Source: Cephalopachus bancanus
Lineage: Eukaryota > Chordata > Mammalia > Primates > Tarsiidae
Reading direction: 5' to 3'
DNA length: 64,000 nucleotides
Assembly: GCA_027257055.1 (NCBI GenBank)
Contig: JAPVLO010000205.1
Span: forward strand, 1,488,001 to 1,552,000
The notes below the pieces were generated by a model. That model did not search any database. It was not told the DNA's origin and was given only the letters and a program-made list of their open reading frames with translations. The position numbers and the translations under genes were made by a program. Below, piece after piece: positions 10,313 to 22,834 of this stretch (position 1 is the first letter of the stretch; the number at the start of each line of letters is the position of its first letter).

Positions 10313-10889
10313 TGTCAGAAGCTAATTTCTATGTTGTGAAATAGAGAACTATCTATTCGAAGACAATATTTTGCCACCAATTAAGCTAATTATAATAACA
10401 ACCAAAATTTACTGAGCACTTACTATATGATAACCATTCAGATTTTTTTTATCAAGTAACATGGAAGGGTCACCCACATAATAAATGTTTTTGAATACCT
10501 ACTATGTGCTTGTAAAACTCATATTCTAGAGAGTCTTAAAGTATTTAAGTAGATATGTCAAGGTGAATAATTAAACATCTGAGAGCAGAAAAAGCAAAGT
10601 CATTTTTTGAGGGCTTGGTATTTAAAAGCCCCTTTTTTGAAAAAATTCATTTTAGAATAACCTTGGATTCAGCGATATGATCAAGTTTCACACTAAAAGA
10701 TAAATGCAATTCATATATAAAATTATGCAATAATGACTTACCTGTTTAAAAAGTGAGAACAACCTCCATGGATCTGGATATATTTTATTAACAGTAATGG
10801 AATGTTTTCCATCATTCAAAGCTGATTATACAATTATTTATATAATTAAAATATTCTTTTTCTTCTTTTCTTTTAAAAGACCATTCCAA
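10313..10889. other. Unique AT-rich DNA
   Basis: Apart from a short MIR-like fragment (ATTTACTGAGCACTTACTATATG, about 10,408-10,430), I see nothing here. Confidence 0.4.
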
Positions 10890-11147
10890 GCCTGGCTCGG
10901 TGGCTCAGCCTGTAATCCTGCGCCTTGAGAGGCTGGTGAGTAGATTGCCTGAGCCCACGGTTTCGAGACCTGCCTGGGGAACTTGGCCAGACCTCATCTC
11001 TACAATAAATCAAAAAATAGTCGGGTGTGGTAGCTCACGCCTGTAGTTGCAGCTACTCGGAAGGCTGAGTCGGAAGGATCACTGGAGCCCAGCAGGTCGA
11101 GTGGGCAACGGAGTGAGATTTCAACTCAAAAAAAAAAAAAAAAAAAA
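10890..11147 (+). mobile_element. Alu-type dimeric SINE with a deletion in the right arm
   Basis: Same subfamily as 10,028-10,312. Flanked by AAAAGACCATTCCA / AAAAGACCAATCCA. The right arm jumps from GCAGGTCGAG to TGGGCAACGGAGTGAG, missing the segment present in sister copies; tail is a long A run. Confidence 0.85.
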
Positions 11148-11689
11148 GACCAATCCAGTGCAGTAGTGAGAAGAGGGGAAAGAGCAGAGCAAGGAGTTTG
11201 ATATGTAATTAACTGTGAACAATTGAGATAACTCACTACCTTCAGACCAGCCTAAATATTCTGACTTTTCAATGATACAAATATTTCGGCAATGGGGTGA
11301 GAAGCAGAGACTATTTGAAGATGATGCCACAACAAAACTTCACTTTCTAAAACTCCACTTCTAAAATATATACATATATATTTTTATTTTTTCCAAATTA
11401 ATGCAAGGAAGGTTGTATTTACCTCTCTCTGCTTTCATTGTCATTTTTACTTCCAGTGAAATATCACTAAGATAGTTAAGTGTTAATCTTCTGTAGAGTT
11501 TAAATGAAAGAATATTCAAGTGCAAAAAGAAAGGGGCTCCAGAACCAGTAACTCGTATCAACCATGTGTTCTGAAGGAAAGTGACTTCTGTTGCTTATAG
11601 GTTTCACAGATATTATATATTTATGGAAGAAAAACAAAAAACACCCCAAAACTCCCTTATCAAATAACCACAAAAACACCTTTCTGATG

Positions 11690-12400
11690 GCTTACTGTAC
11701 GTTTTTGATGCATATGAACATATAAATAACTGCAATATGTGTAGCAATAATAAACTTGTTTTTTTACTTAGCAAAATTCTATAAATTTAAAAAATATCAG
11801 TGATTATAAAACTACATTTTTTTTTGCTATGTGCATAGTATCCTATTATGTTATAGGCTATTTAACCTATCCTTATTTTTGGATCTTTTTTCCCCCCAAA
11901 TTTTCAACATTGTAGATAATATTATGGCAAAAATATCATATATATACACAAATACACACATACATGTATGTATCTATAAAACATAATTTACTAAAAGTGA
12001 ATTTGTTAATTCAGAGAAATGCTAATTAAATGGAACAATACATGCTACCAAAATTCTACCAGAAATATGGTACCAATTTACATCACTCTTTCCAACAGAG
12101 TATGAAAGTACTGTGCTAGTTTTCTCACATCTTGCTCAGACTTGGTATTACCATGCTTTTAAAACTTCCAAACTGAGAAGTAGATCATAGTGTATTTTTC
12201 CTTTAAATTTACAATTTTAAAATTTCCGATGAATATGAACATACTAGATATTCATTAATCAACATGTTATATATTTGCTCATTGTTTTGTCTTTTGCTGA
12301 ATAAATTATCTGCCATATATGTTGCAAGCATACTTTGATTGATCATTTACATTTATTTTTATAATAGTTTTAATTTCAATAACAAGATTTAAATTGGTTC
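11690..12400 (-). repeat. Old L1-type (L1M/HAL1-like) 3' region, antisense
   Basis: The plus strand reads like the reverse complement of an old L1 3' end: CCCAAATTTTCAACATTGTAGATAATATTATGGC, GGTACCAATTTACATCACTCTTTCC and TTTCTCACATCTTGCTCAGACTTGGTATTACC match the order of the reversed L1 text (small peaks, ACCAATTTACA, TTGC..ACACTTGGTATTATC). Heavily diverged; boundaries loose. Confidence 0.5.
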
Positions 12401-12639
12401 AATCAAATATTAGTTAGTTATATTTCTAACTAATAATTCAAAGACAAATGCTTAAAAACAAACTCCTAAATGGGATCATATATAATCAAATGTGCTCCAG
12501 CACTCAAGTCTGAGGCTCTTTGAAGTTTTTTTTCTATTAGTAGATTTGTCTGCTACAGCCATCTAAAGCATTTAAGAGAGTTTTCCTATAATTTCTCAAT
12601 ATTTTTCATTCTCAGTTAATTTTAAAATTTTATTTATTT

Positions 12640-13030
12640 GTTTATTATAGAATTGTGGGGTACAAGTGAGAATTTACTATATAAGTAGGCTACATGCAGG
12701 TGAAGTTTGGGCTTCTAGGTGGCCCTTACCTCACTCCCCCTGGTAGTGGATCAGGTGCACTTTGTGTTGTCATGTGCACCACACCCCAGCATGCAGTTGG
12801 AAACTATCATACTAAGTGAATTATCACAGAAACAAAAAACTGAATATCATCTCTGTGACTAGTGGGTTAACTACTCAGAGGTTGATTAAACAAAACAAAA
12901 CAAAACAAAACTGAATACCGCATGTTCTCACTCATAAGTGGACTCTGAACAGTGGTCACATTAACTACAAGGTTGGGATCAGCAGACACTGGACACACTC
13001 AGTTATTAAAACCTCAAAAATAGTTTTAAA
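12640..13030. repeat. Rearranged L1 3'-end fragments
   Basis: CGCATGTTCTCACTCATAAGTGG, GGTTGGGATCAGCAG (plus) is the L1 3' end. The preceding 200 bases contain TTTATTATAGAATTGTGGGGTACAAG, which reads like an L1 tail in the opposite orientation, so this looks like an inverted or composite insertion. A (CAAAA)n run lies near 12,888-12,911. Confidence 0.5.
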
Positions 13031-14034
13031 ATACAATGCTGAAACTTCAGGGGTAAGTGTTAATATCCTGGTTGTAATATTTTCTATATTAACTTGCTAC
13101 ATTTACATTTCTAGCAGCCTGGTTAATCAGTCCACTCCCTCATAATTCCAAAGTTTAGACTCTTTCTTTGCTAATTAGAATCATATTCTTATGGAATACT
13201 ATGACATTGAAAGAGTCTAGCGATCACTTATCCCCTCATTTCTCAAGTGATATTAATAACTTACATAGGTTGTTAATAACTTGATCAAGATTACTCTGTA
13301 GTATGACTGTCTTTTTAAACTATATTTATTATACATTATACTTCTATGGGTCAACATCAGAGATAATTTCTGGCTTTAATTTCAGCAAATTATTTGATTT
13401 TTAAAACAAAACAAAAGTAAAATTTTATGGCTTGATTGAGACATTGAGGGATAATTCTAGAAAAAAAAATGTTCTTTTTTTGACTGCAGTCCAGGATGTG
13501 GCTTCTCAGTGGCTTTTTCTACACTCCCAGTCTAGGAACTCAGATTTTAACTAATAGTCCTAGGAGAAAGAAGGTCCCCACATGGGAAAGAAGCAGGAAC
13601 TGAACTCACACATTTTGGGAAATTCTTCTTGAAAGATATAGCTATTATAAGATCATCTAAATTTCCAAAACCTTGTGAACAAGACCTGAACTCAGAATTA
13701 TGGTCCTGGCAATTCACAATATATCTAAGAAAGGGGTAGCAAAACATAGCTGATGAAGGCAAAGAAAATAATAGTCTGGTGAAAAGTAAAATCTTAGAGC
13801 ACGTCATACAGATAAAACTTGGCAACAGTGTCAAAGGTAGGACAGAAAGTAATACAGGTAAGAAATTCCACAAGAAAGCCCTCTGACCAATCGTACTAGA
13901 CCATAACACTCTTCTTAACATGGTCAGGGGCTGGATGACATGGGGAGAAGCATGGTTCCTGGTCTGTCATTTGTGATCAACATTGTTCTCAACCCAGCCA
14001 CTTGGGTACCTGCCCTCATTTTATGACTACCATG
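13031..14034. other. Unique DNA, no gene recognised
   Basis: The longest minus-strand ORF (13,547-13,921, 124 codons) shows no domain and no codon signature I recognise. Confidence 0.4.
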
Positions 14035-14150
14035 GGCTTTGGTTTCAGAAAACTCAGACGCCGATCTCAGGTTAACTATTACTATGTGACTTTGGACAAT
14101 TTAGCTATATTCTTTGAACCTCAGTTTAGATAAAGTTTACCTCATTGGGC
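14035..14150 (+). repeat. MIR-type ancient SINE fragment
   Basis: GGGCTTTGGTTTCAGAAAAC, then TTACTATGTGACTTTGGACAA and GAACCTCAGTTTAG, follow the MIR 5'/core order. Confidence 0.65.
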
Positions 14151-14169
14151 TCACATTAAAAAAATGTAG

Positions 14170-14275
14170 ATTGACAATTTAATATATTTATTAAATATTG
14201 ATATTTAATATATTTATTAAATATTGATATTGATGGATATTTAATATAATTATTAAATATCATATATACGGCTTA
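14170..14275. repeat. AT-rich tandem repeat
   Basis: The phrase AATATATTTATTAAATATTGATATTT recurs about three times with a period near 31 bases. It is nearly palindromic internally (TTTAATATA/TATTAAA), so it could extrude hairpins. Confidence 0.75.
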
Positions 14276-14570
14276 CTTTCTTAAATATCACATAAGCGTC
14301 CAATAAGCATCCAATGAATGACTCAACTTTCTATAATAACTTTAATCTATTAAACTGTTAGATTATTTTAAAATTTTCTAGTTCACACTTAGTGGTCCAG
14401 TTAGGTTTTCTTTTACTTTGGAGGAAAATAAAGGAAAAAAGAATAGACACAGATAATACAAAGATAAAATTAATTCTGTTTTGGCTTAAAGAGTCTAGCC
14501 TCATGTTTGCTTTGGTGCATTGAATGGAAACAAGTAAAAGATTAATTCTAATTAAAACTTGAAGTTAGGT

Positions 14571-14856
14571 CACGTGCAGTGGCTCATGCCTGTAGTCCTG
14601 GCACTTTGGGAGGCAGAGTCAAGAGGATTGCCTCAGCCCAGGGATTTGAGATTAGCCTGGGCAAATTGGCAAGACCTTGTCTCTACAATAAATTAAGAAA
14701 AATTAGCCAGGTATGGTGGTGCAAGCCTGTAGTTCTAGCTACTTGGATGGCTGAGGCAGAAGGATCATCTGAGCCCAGCAGATCAAGGCTGTGGTAGTCA
14801 CAAGCGTGCCACTGTACTCTAGTCTAGGCAACAGTGAGACTCTGACTCAAAAACAA
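14571..14856 (+). mobile_element. Alu-type dimeric SINE
   Basis: CACGTGCAGTGGCTCATGCC start, GGCACTTTGGGAGGCAGAGTC, linker ACAATAAATTAAGAAAAATTAGCC, second arm ending AGTGAGACTCTGACTC. More diverged than the 10-kb copies. Its A-tail has become a (CA)n run. Confidence 0.85.
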
Positions 14857-14858
14857 AC

Positions 14859-14859
<1 letters not shown>

Positions 14860-14900
<41 letters not shown>
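14860..14900 (+). repeat. (CA)n microsatellite grown from the SINE tail
   Basis: About 20 CA units follow directly on AAAACAAACAA at the SINE 3' end, the usual origin of such tracts in primates. Confidence 0.95.
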
Positions 14901-14902
<2 letters not shown>

Positions 14903-15340
14903 GAAACTAGAATTTGCGAAAGAAGCAAACAGAAAAAATCTCACAATTTCCTAACAAATTACAGTCTCAAGAGAAATGAATAAAGGGCAGCACAGTCTGA
15001 CAGTCATGCACATTATTCTCTTTTTATTTCTAGTCATAATTCTCTAATGTGCAAATGACAAGCATTTCCCTGGGGCTTGAGTTGTCTAGGACACTACTAA
15101 CAGAAGTTTTGTGTTCTTATATTTCAAGATACATTTTCATTGCAAATACAGGAAAGCTACCTCAGTCCCTGGGATATAGATATTATGATAACAAGCATGC
15201 TACTAAATAATTAAACTTACTAGAGGCAGATACAATACAAAATGAATATGATGAGAAAATATGTTCACTTAATGTACAAAATTTTGTTATAGTAGTTGAT
15301 TTGTGTAACATTCACAAATCTTTCTTGAAAAGTCAGATAT

Positions 15341-15486
15341 AGTGTTTACCAGACTTGTTTCCTAATCTGTTTTATCCAGGTGTTATTATGAAAATTCTTT
15401 TATTATTAAAAGGATTATTAGTCCTTCCAACTTTTGACTACTCAACAATTTGCAAATTTCTTTGAAAAGCAAAATCAAGTGTAGTA
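15341..15486 (+). repeat. Copy A of a ~145-bp local direct duplication
   Basis: From TAGTGTTTACCAGACTTGTT to AAAATCAAGTGTAG this matches 23,261-23,409 with only about six differences by eye. It is not an Alu, L1 or LTR that I recognise. Confidence 0.8.
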
Positions 15487-15660
15487 AAATTATTCATATT
15501 ATTATTATATTTTATATACTTACCATTTTATCGTCTATAGCCACCAGTATTCTGATTAGTGATATATTATATTTGACATGCATGTATAACCTCTCTCTCT
15601 CTCTCCGTCTCTCCCTGACTCAGACACACAGACAATAAATCATAAAATATTTTCAATTTT

Positions 15661-15949
15661 TTTTTTTTTTTTTTTGAGTTAGAGTCTCACTCTGTCGTCC
15701 AGACTGGAGTCCAGTGGCCGCTCCCGGCCACCGCAGCCTCGACCTCCTGGGCTCCGGCGATCCTTCCGCCTCAGCCTTCCAAGTAGCTGGAATTACAGGC
15801 ATGCGCTACCACGCCCGGCTGATTTTTTGATTTATTGTAGAGATGAGGTCTCGCTACCCAGGCGGGTCTCGAACCCGCGGGCTCAGGCAATTCACTCACC
15901 TCAGCCTCCCAAAGGCGCAGGATTACAGGCTGAGCCACTGAGCCCGGCT
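15661..15949 (-). mobile_element. Alu-type dimeric SINE, antisense
   Basis: A poly-T head leads into GAGTTAGAGTCTCACTCTG and the reversed strepsirrhine-type arms, ending GCCACTGAGCCCGGCT. Short flanks CAATTT / CAAATTT match. CpG sites are partly kept (CGAACCCGCGGGC), suggesting youth. Confidence 0.9.
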
Positions 15950-16147
15950 CAAATTTGTTTTATAGCTCCAAATCATATTGATATTTTCTTTAGCATAAAA
16001 AGGCTTTCTTGAGGTTCTAAGATAAAACTATTTTTAGGTTAAAATAACTGAAAAGATAAGAGGTTATTCTGCACATGGCTATACAGTTCCTTTTCAGCAT
16101 CAGCAAAAAAAATTTTGTTTTTAAAGATAGAGCCAGGAGGTTCCGGT

Positions 16148-16154
16148 AAGATGG
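16148..16154 (+). promoter_or_regulatory. YY1-like site at the start of the L1 5' UTR
   Basis: AAGATGG lies about 18 bases into the element, as the YY1 site does in human L1, where it sets accurate transcription start. The same heptamer is found at the equivalent place in copy B (30,860-30,866). Confidence 0.5.
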
Positions 16155-17726
16155 TGACGTCATAGATGGAATTGTGAGTTTCTCCCAACATGAGTTTCCA
16201 AAAAGACTCTTACGTTCCTTCCCCCACTCTCCTGCCCACCGCTAGCCACACCGGTTCGAGGCCCAGGGACCCTTGGTCCCATGCAGGGCCGGATATTGCA
16301 ACCCCTGGCTGCTGCTGCTCCACTATATGTAGCCCACGCCCACCACACGGGAATCTCAGTTCCCTCCCTGGCTACATCATCTCACCCAGTGCCAAGCTGC
16401 TGGTCACCCAGGGAGGCTCTAGGAACCCGCCCATCCGAGATACCAGCTCCATTTCTGGCTGAAGTACCCTGTGAGGGGCCTAAAGCCACTCTCACCACTC
16501 ACCACCTGCCCTTTGGAGCACTGGAGCTCTGGGTTCACCCAAGATGAGGCACCCAGCATACGACCCCATGCTTGTGTAAGGGAACAGCCTATCTTAAGGA
16601 GGTACAGGGAACTCCCAGCTTCCTCCTCCACCCCAGCCTGCTGGTGACACACCAGATCCAGCGCCCAGCTGTGCAGCTGACCCCCGGTGCCTTACATGCC
16701 ACCACAGTCCATCATAGTGGATCGCCCAGGGACTCAGACAAGTGGAGAGAAAGGACTCATGAAGGAGGAGCTGCCCACCTCGGCCATTTTCCAGGTAGAG
16801 ATTTGCATTGCCCTTCCCACCTATGAGCAGACTCCACCTCGGTTCCTAAGGTAATGTCACTAAACAGGAGACAAATCCCCTCCCCTATGCTGAATCACGC
16901 AGGCAACTCAGCATTGCAGATCTCTCAGGCAGCAGGCTAAAAGAACAAACCCAAGCTGCAAGTAAATCTAGCTGCCTGCAATGAAAGCAAAAGGGAGAGG
17001 CTGGAGATCAGAGCTGAAGAGACTTTTAGACACTAAGGAAAGATACCAGAGTTAGTCTTCTGATTTCTTATTTTGACTTTTGATTTTATCATTTTGACTG
17101 TTTGTTTTTCTCACTTTTGTTTGCTATTTGACTTAGACTATCTGTTTGTGTTGGTGAAAATGCATCAAAAGACATGTTTTTATTGGACTGTCTTTGTGTG
17201 GTTACCAGTATGCTTTAGGGAATTTAGTTTGTGTGTCTTTTTCACTTCTCTCTGGCCTTGTGAAAAAAGAGACACAAGTTAGTTGGTATGTGTGTCTGTT
17301 TTCCCTCTCATTCTTCTCTCTTTCTAACTTCCTATTGACCCCCCATTCCTCCATTATTTTCCTCTTTTGTACCTCCTTTTGCTCCAGGGACCAAACCTAC
17401 ATCCCGCTGCACAGACAGATTGTAAGGCAGTGGGAGATAGGTTCCAGTGTGCCCATACACTTGGTGGATGCTGGAATGAACAGGTAGATTCTGAATCACA
17501 GCTTCCCCCTCAATTAAACCTCAAAACTACAAAAAGTACAGTCTGCAGCACACACTCCAGCCTCAAAAGTGAACAAAGCCAGAGGACCCTCATAAGGAAG
17601 AACAGAAGATTGCACAAGTGAAGCAAAAGCAACCCCACCTTCCCTGAAAAACAGAATTAAAGAAGGGGAGGGAAAGGGGGAGAGAGAGAAAAATCTACAC
17701 AAATAAGGAAAAACCAAAAGAAGAAT

Positions 17727-18524
17727 ATGGGTCTCTCCCAGACCCCTGGGAGGGCAGACACTGAGAAAACTGACTTCGGAATGCAAACAATAAAGAGCTC
17801 CCAGAATGACTGGTCTCAAACTACAAACCTAGATATCAAGACATTAATGGAGAGATTAAAAAGAATTGAGGAGAGACAAGAAGAAACTAGGAAGGATTTG
17901 ATAACTGAGATAACAGTAATAAAGGATACTGTGAATGAAATAAATAACAAACTGATAAGCATGGAGAGCAGAATTAGCCAAGCAGAAGAAAGAATCTCAG
18001 AGCTTGAGGACCAAAATATAGAACTAACCAAAACTCTTAAAAACACAGAAAACAAGCTTAAAAAGACAGAACAAAACCTTCAAGAGATGAGTGATTACTT
18101 CAAGAGAAAGAACCTAAGAGGAATTGGCCTTCCTGAAACAGAAAGAGAAACAGAAACCACCTTGGAACAAGCATTCCATGAGATTATTGAAGAAAATGTC
18201 CGTCATCTTATCAGGGACACAAAAATTCACATGCAAGAGATTCAGAGAACCCCTGCAAGACAACAAATGAGAAGACCAACTCACAGACACATAATAATTT
18301 TCCTAAACAAAGTAGGTTTAAAAGAAAAAATCCTAAAGGCAGCAAGAGAAAAAGGCCAGATCACCTACCATGGAAGACCAATTAGAATAGCAGCAGATTT
18401 ATCTATAGAAACCCTGCAGGCTAGGAGAACTTGGAGCCCTATCTTCAAAGTCCTAAAAGATAAACAATTTCAACCAAGAATAACCTACCCAGCCAGTCAA
18501 GCTTCATCAGAGAGGGAGAATTAA
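17727..18524 (+). pseudogene. L1 copy A ORF1 (RNA-binding chaperone), C-terminus lost
   Basis: ORF1p is the trimeric RNA chaperone that coats L1 RNA. The 265-codon frame begins MGLSQTPGRADTEKT. Residues about 35-125 form a heptad-rich coiled coil (e.g. MESRISQAEERISELEDQN). About 125-185 corresponds to the RRM domain (KNLRGIGLPETERETE), and about 185-255 to the C-terminal domain (KEKILKAAREKGQITYHGRP, then FKVLKDKQFQPRITYPA). Near codon 256 a frameshift diverts the frame, which ends SSEREN; copy B shows the proper continuation (EGELKSFPD). About 35 residues are therefore missing. Start chosen from the ATG shared with copy B. Confidence 0.85.
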
Positions 18525-18739
18525 AATCTTTCCCAGATATTCAATCCCTAAAACTTACGCTGCCACCAGACCACCTCTACATGAAACACTTATGAAAGTA
18601 CTAAACACAGAAGAAAAGGAAAAAAGAACAATGTTCTTCACAAGAGTACAGGAAAAAGAATAAAATACACATGAACCAACCCCCAAACCAAAAGAAAGAA
18701 ACAAACCAAGAGGAACAACAACAACTCTATAAGAACTCT

Positions 18740-21700
18740 ATGATAGGGACCAACTCTCACATTTCAATAATTAGCCTGAATGCGAATAGACTAAATGCAC
18801 CACTGAAAAGACATAGAATGACAAAATGGATAAAATATCACCAGGCAACAATATATTGCCTTCAAGAGACGCATTTCACTAGAAAGGACATGCACAGACT
18901 CAAAGTAAGAGGATGGGAAACAAATTTCCAGGTGAATGGAACACAAAAGAAAGGAGGAGTTGTGATTCAAATTTCAGACAAAATACCATTTAAGCTGTCA
19001 AATATTTAAAAAGATACAGAAGGCCACTACATAATAATTAGAGGTTCACTCCATCAACAAGAAATATCTATCCTAAACATATATGCACCCAACATAGGAG
19101 CGCCAACTTTCATAAAGCAGCTTCTAGGAAAACTGAAGAAAATTATTGACTCTAACATCATCATAACTGGGGACTTTAACACTCACAACCCTAGACAGAT
19201 CATCAGGACAAAAAATTCAGCAATGAGATTCCGAACCTCAATGTGACTCTTGACCAAACGAACTTAATTGATACCAAAGAACACTCCACCCAACAACCAC
19301 AAAATATACATTCTACTCAGCACCACATGGAACGTACTCTGAGATTGACCACATACTTGGTCATAAATCAAGCATAAACAAATTTCAAAGATCGAAATTT
19401 TGTCATGCACCTTCTCAGACCACAGTGGAATAAAAATAAACATCAACACCAACAGGCTTCCCCCTAAAACCCACAAACATCAACACCAACAAGCTTCTCC
19501 CCAAACCCACAAAGACATGGACACTATACAGCATGATACTAAACAACTCCTAGGTCAACAATAAAATCAAAACAGAGATTAAAAGACACCTGGAAACAAA
19601 TGAAAATGAAGAGACATCTCACCAAAATCTCTGGGATGCCCTGAAAGCTGTTGTAAGAGGGGAATTCATATCCCTACAAACGCACATGAAGAAAATGGAA
19701 GGATCACAAATCAACAGCCTAACAAGTCATCTTAGGAACCTGGAAAAGCAAGACCACCAAAACCCTAACTGCAGCAGAAGAATCCAGATCACGAAAATAA
19801 AAGCCCAAATCTGGGACATAGAAGACAAAAAAAAAAAAAAATACAAAAAACCAATGAACAAAAAACTGGTTCTTTGAAAGGATAAACAAGATCGATGGTC
19901 CCTTAGTTAGACTGACCAAGAAAAAAAGAGAAAACGCCCAAATAAATACAATCAGAAACACAAAAGATGAAGTCACATCTGACCCCAAAGTAATAGAAAG
20001 ATCCTTAGAGACTACTATGTACACTTTATGGAAAAAAACTGAAAAGCCTTAAGGAAAGGGAAGACTTTCTGATATCACATAACCTGCCTAGGTTGAAACA
20101 AGAAGAAATCAAGTCCCTAAATAGACCAATAACAATTAAGGAAATTGACTATGCCATAAGAAAACTACCTACAAAAAAAAAAAAAAAAAGCCCTAGACCA
20201 GATGACTTTCCAGCAGAATTCTGTAAGACATTTAAGGAGGAGCTGATACCAATTCTACTGAAAGTATTCCAGGCGATTGAGAAAGATGGAACCCTCCCCA
20301 AATCATTCTATGGAGCTAACATCACATTGATACACAAGCCAGGTAAAGACCCAACAAAGAAGGAGAACTACAGGCCAATATCTTTGATGAACATAGATGC
20401 CAAAATCTCAACAAGATCCTAGCAAACTGGATTCAACAGCACATCTCAAAAATCATCCATCATGACCAAGTAGGCTTCGTCACTGGGACGCAAGGCTTGT
20501 TCAACATTCGCAAAACAACAAATGTAATTAAATACATCAACAGATGTCAAAACAAAAACCACATGATTATATCATTAGATTCAGAAAAAGCTTTTGATAA
20601 AATCCAGCACCCCTTCCTGATAAAAACCCTCAAACACCAGGCATACATGGAACATACCTCAAAATAGTAAAAGCCATCTACGAGAAACCCACACCTAGCA
20701 TACTCCTAAACAGACAAAAATTGGAACCATATTCCCTGAAAACTGGAAGAAGCCAAGGATGCCCACTCTCTCCCCTCCTGTTCAATATAGTATTGGAAGT
20801 CCTAGCTAGAGCAATCAGAAAAGAGAAGGCAATCAGGGGGGATCCAAATAGGAAAAGAGGAAGTCAAGTTATCCCTCTTTGCTGACAACATGCTTGTGTA
20901 CCTTGAAAACCCAAGAGATTCTGTCAAAAGCCTCCTTGTACTGATAAAGGACTTTGGCAAAGTCTCAGGGCATAAAATAAATGTGCAAAAGACAATCACA
21001 TTTCTTTACACCAATAATTAAACAAACAGAAACCCAAATAAAAAACTCAATCCCATTCACAATAGCCACAAAAAACAAATGAAATACCTTGACATCTTCC
21101 TAACCAGAGATGTGAAAGCTACAGTGAAAGCTACAAAACACTGCACAAAGAAATCACGGATGACACAAACAAGTGGAAAAATATCCCATGTTCACGGATT
21201 GGAAGAATCAACATTGTAAAGATGTCCATCCTACCTAAGACAATCTATAGATTTAATGCAATACCCATCAAATTACCAGCAACATTCTTCTCAGACCTAG
21301 AAAAGACAATACAGGAATTCAAATGGAAACACAAACGACCAAGAATAGCCAGAACAATCCTCAGCAAAATAAAGAAAGCAGGAGGTATCACACTATCAGA
21401 CTTCAAACTTTACTATAAAGCTACAATAATCAAAACAGCTTGGTACGGTACAGGAACAGGCCTATAGACCAACGGAATAGAATTGAGATTCCAGAGGCAA
21501 AACCTCAATTTCTCAACCAACTCTTCTTCGACAAAGCCTCCACCACCCACCACTGGGGAGAGGAGAACCTATTCAGTAAATGGTGCCGGGAAAACAGGCT
21601 GACCACATGTAGAAGACTCAAACAAGATCCCTACCTATCCCCATACCCAAAAATTAACTCCAAATGGATCAGAGACCTAAATGTAAAACCTCAAACCATA

Positions 21701-22625
21701 AGAACCTTAGAAAATGCAGGATGCACCCTTATGGAAATTGGAACTGGCATCCAAATCCTGAACAAAATCCAAAACCCACAGGCCATAAGAGAGAAGATAG
21801 ACAAGTGGGACCTCCTTAAACTGACAGTCTTCTGCAAAGCCAAAGAAACCATCAAGAAAGCAGGGTGACAACCCACCGAATGGGAAAAAGTATTTGCCAA
21901 CTCCAGGTCTGACAAAGGCTTAACATCTTGGATCTACAAGGAACTCAAATATGCTGAAAAGAAAAAAACAAACAACCCCATTATAAAATGAGCAAAAGAT
22001 ATGAACAGACACTTCTCAAAGGAAGACATCCGAGCAGCCAACAGACACATGAAGAAATGTTCAACCTCGCTAATCATCAAGGAGATGCAAATCAAAACCA
22101 CTCTGAGATACCACCTAACTCCAGTCAGAATGGCAGTTATCAATAACTCAAAAAATAACAGTTGCTGGCGAGGGTGTGGTGAAAAGGGAACACTTCTACA
22201 CTGTTGGTGGGAGTGTAAACTAGTGCAACCTCTGTGAAAAGCAGTGTGGTGATTCCCAAAAGCTCTAAATGTCAACCTCCCATATGGCCCCGCAATCCCC
22301 CTACTGGGAATATACCCTGAAGAACTCAAATCATTCTATAAAAAAGATACCTGCACATGTATGTTTATCGCAGCATTGTTCACAAAAGCAAGAACCTGAA
22401 CCAACCATGCTGTCCATCAAAAGAGGACCGGATTAAAAAAAGTGGTACATATACAGGATGGACTACTATGCAGCCATAAAAAAGAACAAAATCATGAATT
22501 TCGCAGCAACCTGGATGGAACTAGAGTCTATAATACTGAGTGACCTCTTACAGAAACAAAGATCTGAGTATCACATATTCTCACTCATATAGTGGACCTT
22601 GAACATCTATCGTAATACCATAAGA
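18740..22625 (+). pseudogene. L1 copy A ORF2 (endonuclease/reverse transcriptase), frameshifted
   Basis: ORF2p nicks target DNA and copies L1 RNA in place. The frame begins MIGTNSHISIISLNANRLNA; the endonuclease Asn (SLNAN) and the Glu of CLQETH are kept. The body is then broken into several frames. The RT region is recognisable at 20,093-20,422 (FPAEFCKTF...NYRPISLMN) and around 20,870-20,910. There the catalytic FADD box reads FADN (GAC AAC). A C-terminal CCHC-like knuckle ([14 protein letters not shown]) lies at about 22,165-22,215. The end of the frame is inferred from copy B. Confidence 0.85.
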
Positions 22626-22834
22626 AAAGGATTAACAGTGGTGGGAAACTATGGGGGGGAGGGAGCGGAGGGGAGGTGGGATTAATGGTAGCCAATATAT
22701 GTTTGGGGATGGGGAGACACCCCTTATCAACAAGGATGCCTGAATGAAGCATATTTGTATACCTAACCCGTAACTGTACCCCACAATATTAAAATAAAAA
22801 AATACTGATTTAAAAAAAAAAAGATAGAACCAAT

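Larger units (their letters stand above)
16131..22819 (+). mobile_element. Near full-length L1 (copy A), ORFs broken
   Basis: The element spans 5' UTR (16,131-17,726), ORF1, ORF2, 3' UTR and A-rich tail, about 6.7 kb. The flanks repeat AAAGATAG (16,123-16,130 and about 22,820-22,827). It shares its whole layout with copy B at 30,846-37,590. ORF2 is split by frameshifts and stops, and the RT catalytic box is mutated, so the copy cannot move by itself. The 3' UTR carries a G-rich run (about 22,654-22,681) and an AATAAA signal. Confidence 0.95.

Noticed and set aside
13547..13921. 124-codon minus-strand ORF
   Set aside because: Low-complexity, Leu/Ser/Phe-rich translation of AT-rich DNA with no family resemblance.
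16160..16547. Short ORFs in the L1 5' UTRs (also 30,820-31,448), possible antisense ORF0
   Set aside because: GC-rich 5' UTR gives chance open frames on both strands; the two copies do not conserve a common product.
17816..18055. Minus-strand ORFs antisense to L1 ORF1 and ORF2
   Set aside because: Shadow frames of the coiled-coil and RT coding strands.
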